A program made the translations under genes and the position numbers. A stretch of 64,000 bases of DNA from Trichoderma breve (taxonomy: Eukaryota > Ascomycota > Sordariomycetes > Hypocreales > Hypocreaceae). Where the stretch lies: assembly GCF_028502605.1 (NCBI RefSeq), contig NW_026611593.1, forward strand, positions 124,001 to 188,000, given 5' to 3'. Shown here piece by piece: positions 57,333 to 64,000 of the stretch. Position 1 is the first letter of the stretch. Every line of letters begins with the position of its first letter. A model generated the notes under the pieces. It saw only the letters and a list, made by a program, of their open reading frames with translations. It did not search any database and was not told where the DNA came from.

Positions 57333-58043
57333 ACTGCTTGTTGGCTGCAGGTAATGACTGGGAAAATTGGCAGTTGCAAAAACTGGAAATCGTTAAAAGA
57401 CAGCCTTTTAGAGTAGTATTTATCACGAGTAGAAGCCGCTTGGAAGCAGTTCAAGTGAGTCGTGGCCAGACCATGACAAACAACACTAGGCAGCTTTTGA
57501 GTTTTGCTCGGAGGAGATCGCCCGTCGGTGAATCCTAGCTTCTCGGAACTACCAACTTCGGCTCGGCTCATTTCGAAGCGAGCAATCGCCACATAAGCTG
57601 GGGTTTTCCATAGTTTGCGCCTTTTAGCATCTGCCCCGCAACGCCACAGGGGAGGAATTTACGAGTCGCGAAGGAAAGTCTTCCAACAGCAAAGGGCCGC
57701 CTCACGTTCATTGGTGGACTCTACTCAGTTCCACCATCTTGATCCTCGGTGTAAATCGAAGCGAGAGCTGTTCAAAGCTTCATCAGCTCATCCCCAGAGG
57801 TCGTTTCCACAGCAGAGTTTGGGGAAAGTCGCTAGTTTCGGCGTGACCCCAGATTTCATTTTGCATTTGCGGGGAGAAGGTCTTGGCATCTGTCGGTATG
57901 CAGGATTGCTAGATCCTGCGAATAAATAAAATACGGGTTATCGCCTCACTTTCTCTCAACGAGCCGCTCATAAGGCCTATAACCTTGCTTCAACAACGCC
58001 ATATTTGATACCAGAACGGGGAGGGTTGAGCCTCTATCTCACA
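57333..58043. promoter_or_regulatory. Bidirectional GH105/MFS promoter with five CRE1 consensus sites
   Basis: The 711 bp between divergent starts contain five matches to the CRE1/CreA consensus SYGGRG. They are CTGGGG at 57598-57603, CCCCGC at 57634-57639, CCCCAG at 57792-57797 and 57847-57852, and GCGGGG at 57869-57874. AATAAATAAAATACGG near 57920 may serve as a TATA-like element for the transporter. Carbon-catabolite repression of the pair is the expected consequence. Confidence 0.65.
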
Positions 58044-59842
58044 ATGGCGCCACCAAAGTCTGACCCCAGCGTTGACGAAATCGAGAATAATATAGCGACG
58101 GTTTTGTCAAACGAGATTGAGAAAGACCATACAGATTACGGAAGAGTCGACAAGGAGCTTGCTCAATACATTACCGATGCGAGAATCACCATCAGCCCGG
58201 AGAAGAACGATGAGCTGCGCCGTAAAATTGATCGGCGTATTCTAGCCGTCATGATTTCGACGTACTTCTTACAAGCTATTGACAAAGGCACAATGTCTTT
58301 TGCATCAATTATGGGCATCAAAACCGATACTCATTTGTCTGGACAAGACGTAAGTTAGCTCCTGTATCTGATGGTCAGAGTCAATCACGTGCTGAATTAG
58401 TTGGGAACACATAGTATAACTGGTTGACAACTTGCGTTTTCATCACGATCCTTATCGTCGAATATCCTCAAAACTACATCATTGCGAGGGTGCCAATCGC
58501 GAAATATCTCGGTTTCAATATTGTGGCTTGGGGTGCGGTGTTAGCCTGCACCGCTGCCTGCACCAATTTTACCGGGTTGCTCGTAGTTCGAACTCTCCTG
58601 GGCCTTTTTGAGTCTGTTTGTCAGCCAACATTCGTTGTCTTGTCTGCAATGTGGTATAGACGAGAAGAACAAGCTGCTCGTGTGGCTTATTGGTAAGCTT
58701 TGAGAGTCTGAGACATATACACGAGAATTTGCTAATCTCTTAAACCGTAGGTATATGATGAACGGCGCTCAGCAAATCGTTGGCGGCCTTCTAGCTTACT
58801 GTTTCAGTCTTATTCAGTCGGGACCCCTCAAGTCGTGGAAGTGGCTATTTCTCATCTACGGGGTCATTTCCGTTTGTTTTGGCTTCTTCGTAGCCTGGTA
58901 CATGCCTGATTCACCTATGAGAGCCAAATGTTTCAGCGAAGAAGACAAACGACTTATGGTTGAGAGAGTCCGTGATAACCAAACGGGTATCCAAAATCGA
59001 CAATGGAAGAAAAGTCAATTCATCGAAGCACTGAAAGACCCTCAGATCTGGGGCTACTGCTTAATCCAGCTCTGCACCACTCTACCCACCTCCGGACTTG
59101 GTGCATTCCAGGGCATCATTATTTCGAGCATGGGATTTACAGTTCTCCAGACTCAACTGCTGGCGATGGTCCTTGGATTCTATATCATCATTGTGCTATT
59201 GGGCTCGACCTGGCTGGCTAAGCGAACAAACCAAAATCTCTACATAATGACTGGTTTTATTATCCCGTGAGTGTCCCTTGCCAATTTATAATCTCTGGCA
59301 ACGTCAAACTAATAACTTTGATTCAAATTAGCTCTTTTATTGGAACCATTTGCCTTATGACTGTCCCGATCGTTACGCGAAGTCAAAAAATTGGTCTTGT
59401 TGTCTGTTATAATATTACCATGTCGTTCTGGGCAGCTCAAACACTAGCACTGTCTTTACTGTCACGAAATGTAGCTGGACAAACGAAAAAGAGCGCTGCA
59501 GTAGCACTCAATTTCATCTTCTGGGCAACAGGTAACGCAATTGGTGAGTGCTCAATACACTGAAGTTTAGTGGCTTGTAAGTTGCTAATGCCAAAAAAAG
59601 GCCCTCAAGTCTTCCTCTTCTGGGATGCACCACGATACTTCATCGCATTTGCCACCCATTTAGGATGCTATAGCTTGCTTGTTATAGTTCTTCTAGGCTT
59701 GCGCTTCTACCTCTCATGGGAGAATAAAAAGCGAGATAACCTAGCGGCTGCCGGAGTGCGCGAGGCGCGTGATGACCGGATGGTGCACGCATGGGAAGAT
59801 TTGACAGATAAAGAGAACCCAAACTTCCGCTATGTCTTTTAA
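58044..59842 (+). CDS. MFS transporter, Dal5/anion:cation symporter family
   Basis: Five exons (58044-58349, 58415-58692, 58751-59266, 59332-59543, 59601-59842) join to 517 residues from MAPPKSDPSVDE. RRKIDRRILAVMISTYFLQAIDKG is the standard entry to TM1 of this family. EYPQNYIIARVPIAKYLG, VRTLLGLFESVCQPTFVVL, and the middle-loop YMPDSPMRAKCFSEEDK with ERVRDNQTGIQN are further Dal5/allantoate-permease hallmarks. About twelve membrane segments are present. The family imports organic anions such as allantoate, nicotinate, uronates and related compounds with protons. Its divergent pairing with a cytosolic GH105 suggests it takes up acidic (unsaturated uronyl) disaccharides. That substrate is inferred from context only. 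Confidence 0.92.
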
Positions 59843-60795
59843 GAGACCTTTATATCAGTAGCAGGATTTCAACGTGGATCTAATATCTGCATAACGATTA
59901 TTCATGTATTTGATGCTTTATGAGAAAGTCTATGCCGTTCAATGACGCATTTGTGAAGAGTATAATAGTAATTGAAAGCTCACATCGTTTTCTAATTTGG
60001 TGAAACAATACGAAATAATTAATTGACCACCCACAGTCAAATAATGCCCCTCCGCTAAGGTCTTTCCAAAGATACGACCAGCATGGCCAAAACATGTCAA
60101 AGAAGCTCATCGTAGAGTCTTCTATATTGGCCTAGCTGTGTCTATATTCACGCTGCCACGCAGAGAACATTCTTCACTTAATAGATACATGGTATATAAT
60201 CCTACTTCTCTATTACGGCAAAATAATGGGTGTCTATTAAGCTAATCGCTGCTGTATTACCCCCACCGACTTGCGACAACGCGACATCGCCTCTTAATGG
60301 CCCGGAGTGAGGTTTTGTCAATCTCGCTTGGGCAGCGATGTAATCCCTGCAAAGAAGGACAGACTAGGTACCCTGGAAGTATTGTTGCTAGCGATTAAGA
60401 GTCGTGGCACAGCTTTTAATGTTGCCAGACGAAGACGAAAATGGTGAAAATTGTAATGGCATTTAAACAATATTCCTAATATATCAACTTGGTTACATAT
60501 TTGACATAGTCAGGCACAGATGTAAATAAATGCGTATTTATTTTGCAAGCGTTGCTACTCAGAGCACAACGTTGAGGAGATTCTAGCTGTTTCCAAGACA
60601 CCATTGACGCTTGCATTCCGCTCTTAAAAAGCACAAACGACCTCTCAAGTTCAAGACTCCAATCAACCGAATTGACGAGAGACTTCTGTGAATGCCACTG
60701 AGTGAAATCAGTTCGGTACATTTGCAGCTATGTTTGTCATACGTACATTGAAGAGCAGCTGCAATCACAAGAGGCTGTTAGATGATTGTAGTGCG
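59843..60795. other. Intergenic between convergent genes
   Basis: The interval spans 950 bp and is AT-rich. No gene is supported. Confidence 0.5.
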
Positions 60796-61287
60796 CTACG
60801 AGCAGTTCGTGTTCATTGGTTGAGCAGGTGTGCAAGGGTTGATGCCATTCACATCCTGGTTGTAATTTGTGCAAGAGTATTGGATATAAATGGTCTGCAC
60901 AGATCCGAAGCCTAGGCAAGATGCGGTAACCTGACCACTGGGTGCGTTGTTGGATGTACATCTGCCTAACTCAGTGCCGTCACCATTGTTTTTGTAGTAG
61001 ACGAAGTCGTTCCCGCTCTTATAGAAGTTGATATCAACTCCGCATGCATAAGCTCCAAAAGAGTTGTCCAGAATCGGATATCCGCTAAGGCTTGAGGACT
61101 TTTCCCACTGACAGCAACCCGGAGATTCAGAACCATCAGATATGAATATGAGGTCTTGAGTTTCAGAAACGCCGCCTGCATGGTCGATTACGGTGTATGA
61201 CTCTGCAATAGCAAAGTTGTAGCCATTGGCGACCCTGAGGAGTCCTGCCAGGCCAAAGATAAAAGAGAGCAAAGGTGCTGGAGCCAT
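60796..61287 (-). CDS. Small secreted cysteine-rich protein
   Basis: A single exon encodes 163 residues. The first 22 (MAPAPLLSFIFGLAGLLRVANG) form a signal peptide. The mature part carries eight cysteines, including a vicinal pair (SPGCCQWEKSS), which could form four disulphides, and is rich in Tyr, Asn and Gly. No family is recognised. It is likely an extracellular effector, a binding protein or a cell-wall component. It lies between the Dal5-type transporter and the GH79 gene. Confidence 0.82.
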   Translation of the reverse strand: MAPAPLLSFIFGLAGLLRVANGYNFAIAESYTVIDHAGGVSETQDLIFISDGSESPGCCQWEKSSSLSGYPILDNSFGAYACGVDINFYKSGNDFVYYKNNGDGTELGRCTSNNAPSGQVTASCLGFGSVQTIYIQYSCTNYNQDVNGINPCTPAQPMNTNCS

Positions 61288-62734
61288 ATTGGAAGAGAAT
61301 AAAAAGGATGAAGTTTGGCAAAAATAGAGCGTTGAGTCAGAATCCAGGTAGGAATTGCGCCAGTTGAGTCTCTTTTTCTATGAGATTATTCAAGTTTTAC
61401 TTCTTTTCTGTATCAAAGACATGAAATCGAGTTGTTTATATAAATCTGAAGCCGATATTTCTCGTTGCTCGCCTCAGCATTACATCACTTCCCAAAACTC
61501 TCTTGACGCTTATACCCACCTTCCTATTCAAATCACTTGTGCTTCACCCATACCATTATTTTGTAATGTTGTATAATAGGCTGATTGACAATAAGCACTA
61601 GCATGCCGATTTATCCTCGAGAGGTTGCAAGGTCTTTCGTAACTGAGTTTACAACTCTCTTTGTATTTAACAACTAATTCACAGTGCTGAACTAAGGAAC
61701 ACTTTCCTTTCCCAGATATTTTTAAGCTTAAAGTATAACTATGATTTTGCCTTTATACAACTAGTAACTCGTTGGACACAATTTCATGCGAAATTGTCAT
61801 TTCCTACTTTTGGTTCCAATTCCATGAAATTTGGTTTACTCATACAACGATGATACAAGGGTATCCAAAGTAAACGGAGATAATCTAAAATCCTTGATAA
61901 GGAATTACGAAATATCTCCTCATTTAGTTCCATCGCTCCGTTTATATTGTGTGGTTATAGCTAACCAAAGTCTTGGCAAAGCTGTAGAGACAAATCATCC
62001 GGCAGAAATGTCAGCCGACAACGTTCAAGAGGCTTGGCATATGGAGACATGCAAATTTGCGTCCACAATTTTCTTGCGCAAGCATAAGCAGAAAAAGAGA
62101 GAAAGAGTAATCGAATGATAAGAATATCCAATAAGGTGACAAAGAGGACAAACACGTCCCAAGTACACGATATCATGGATTGTCATTGGCGCGGTTGTAG
62201 TGCGTAAATATTAAAATATTACAAAATGTTTGCAACCCTTGATGAAGAAATTACGTCAAATGGGTACAATTATCATGTAAGTCTGCAAGAACCAATATTT
62301 CACAGCCAAATTTAGAGACCGCTGGAACTATGTTTCCTAGGACTTCACAATTTTCACTAAGACGGTATGGAGCAAGGACTATGTTGTTCTCCCCACGCTT
62401 GCGCCCTACATTTACATATCCCAAAGCGGGAGTTGTCAGCGTATGGACTTCCATTTGCGGTCCCTACCAGAAGATATAAATATGAGAACATTGCGTTGTA
62501 GGAGCTTGAATCTAAAGCGACAAAATACGTTCTACAGACAATCTACCGTTCAATCATTGCCTTAGAAAGCGGTCTTGGCCCCCGGATACCGAAACTGGGC
62601 ACGCAGACTAATAGAATTTATTGGTAGGCTTGTAGTCTCCAAAAACTTGGTTTATTTCAAACATTACGGATTATGACATCTGTGTGCGTAGTATAGCAGA
62701 CGGTATGTCGTTCCAAATGAGATATAGTAAGTAT
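61288..62734. other. Intergenic, no gene recognised
   Basis: The interval spans 1.45 kb of AT-rich DNA. Short frames such as 61831-62118 (+) have no supporting features. The first 150 bp should include the promoter of the secreted protein. Confidence 0.5.
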
Positions 62735-64000
62735 CTATGGATCCAGTGTGACGACAACAGCTTCTGTCGATGGAATTGTCAATTTGGCCATGCCTTTCGA
62801 AATGTGTAACACTTCGTTGTGAGGTCGACCTGACTGCGCGAGCCGCCCATGGGTATAGTTCCAGCTAAGTCCACCCCAAGTAATGTCTGAGTCTGCACTG
62901 GCTCCTGCTCCGACAAGTCTCTGTACTTTGGCGGCTTTTACTCCGGAGGGAAACTTGAGTGTAACACTTTGGTTTGGACGAGGATATCGAGTTGTAGAAT
63001 TCCATTCGTCAAGGTTGATGAGCACGTATTTGTTCAACTTTCTTGATTCGTAGACACCATACGCGGAGAACTTCCAAAGCTCAGGGCCAAGGTCAATGGG
63101 CAAGATTTGAACATGAGGGTTGTGACCAATTACGTCTGCCACAACAATTTGACCATAGACGGGTGCCCTGACGTAGGGTTGCATATTGCCAGTGGGCACA
63201 GGAACCCAGCCCGTATATCCGAACGTAGTTCCCTGGATAAGATTAAAACGAGTGATGTTCTACTTGTTTTATCAACATCCAATACTCAAATTTTAAGAGG
63301 AATGGGTTTAACGTACCAGAGACATTCCGTACATGAGATAGTCAATCAGCCACAGTGAGCTGCCGAACACTCCCTCTACTTGATTCATTAAGAGATTGGT
63401 GTAGTCGCTGTTTGTCTCGCCCAGCAAGAAAGTGATGTTTGGGTAGTTAGTCTTCAGGTAGTCATTGGCGGGGGAATAGATGCTAAGGTTAGCCACAACA
63501 GCAGTGTGGTTCATAAATGTTTCTATGGATCATTAGACGCGTTGCCAAAAGAAGAAGGAAGAAGCGAAAACCGACCTTGAAGTCTAACCCAACCCTGATT
63601 GCCGGCCGCATAGCTACCTCTGAGTTAGCGGACAATAAATAACAGCCTCAAACCATGACATACTGGTGCAAAGAAACGGATTTGACATGGTCGGTCAGAT
63701 CAATACCCCCGTTAAACGCGTTAGGTCTGCTTTCAAATTAGCCTCATTTAATCTCTACAGATATTGGAAGTGGTTTAACTGACGTGGTGAAAGTTTTTAA
63801 CTCTGCGTTTGCAAACACCAAGGCTTGGAAGAACCTTTGTTCGTCCAAGCCGTACCGGTTTCCCTTGAGAACATGTTCCGAGATGGCATCCGCATACGTA
63901 GTCCATTCTTGCATGTAATCATAGACTGTATACCCACAGGGTCGAACGGCACATGGGTAAAGGTCTACTTCGTTTCCGATCTCAAAGTCGATCAGGTTGC
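62735..64000 (-). CDS. GH79 beta-glucuronidase, 3' part (5' end beyond window)
   Basis: Five exons are visible (64000-63784, 63726-63664, 63619-63576, 63522-63317, 63232-62735), all joining in frame, giving roughly the last 340 residues. Near the right edge, LIDFEIGNEVDLY contains the GNE acid/base glutamate of clan-A glycosidases. The nucleophile region lies in FLLGETNSDYTNLL. The C-terminal beta domain (GYTGWVPVPTGNMQPYVRAP, ending VVVTLDP) matches fungal GH79 proteins. Several N-glycosylation sequons fit secretion. The enzyme should release glucuronic or 4-O-methyl-glucuronic acid from arabinogalactan or similar polymers. It lies near GH105 and the anion transporter, giving a local uronic-acid theme. 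The signal peptide and start are outside the window. Confidence 0.88.

Noticed and set aside
57615..57929. 104-codon plus-strand frame before the Dal5-type transporter
   Set aside because: It overlaps the CRE1-site-rich promoter and shows no protein features; treated as promoter DNA.
1..64000. CRISPR arrays, bacterial operons, rRNA genes or an intact transposase
   Set aside because: None seen; the window is intron-rich fungal nuclear DNA with no regularly spaced repeats or transposase motifs.

Overview
The window is filamentous-ascomycete nuclear DNA, almost certainly from Trichoderma (Hypocreales). The best evidence is a complete cellobiohydrolase II gene (cel6A/cbh2, 51636-53219) with the T. 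reesei-type order of CBM1, Ser/Thr/Pro linker and GH6 domain, three short introns and a recognisable cbh2 promoter. Other evidence is many 49-118 bp GT-AG introns, Zn2Cys6 regulators, MFS and APC transporters and long gene-free intervals. Gene models below were joined by hand from the raw sequence. Intron boundaries are given where the reading frame forced them.

Left flank (1-10.4 kb): the edge of a polyketide-type biosynthetic gene cluster. It holds the first 98 bp of a 2-oxoglutarate/Fe(II) oxygenase running off the left end, an FAD monooxygenase, a trans-acting enoyl reductase (LovC/ApdC type) and an NAD(P)-binding reductase. Next to these, on the minus strand, is the previously untracked wreck of a highly reducing PKS ketosynthase (8600-9706), with frameshifts, stops and nothing after the KS. 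Decayed DNA follows, with one copy of a 78-bp palindromic mobile-element-like repeat (10762-10839). A second copy, 77/78 identical and inverted, lies at 43339-43416.

Regulator (12.4-14.4 kb) and a 5.4-kb gene-free upstream interval: a large AflR-like Zn2Cys6 protein.

Catabolic block (19.8-33.6 kb): three divergently transcribed pairs in tandem, followed by a Zn2Cys6 regulator. The pairs are succinate-semialdehyde-type aldehyde dehydrogenase with IlvD/Edd dehydratase, SDR with zinc-dependent dehydrogenase, and APC amino-acid permease with HAD type II dehalogenase. The arrangement suggests a co-regulated uptake and breakdown route whose substrate cannot be read from sequence.

Right half (37-64 kb): a secretome and carbohydrate region. 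It contains a small secreted protein, a C2H2 plus Zn2Cys6 regulator, a cyclase-family enzyme, a sugar-porter MFS, a secreted RNase T2, Cel6A, two small cysteine-containing secreted proteins, a cytosolic GH105 divergent from a Dal5-type MFS, and a GH79 glucuronidase running off the right end. The GH105/MFS promoter carries five CRE1 consensus sites. The cbh2 promoter carries a one-base variant of the cbh2-activating element.
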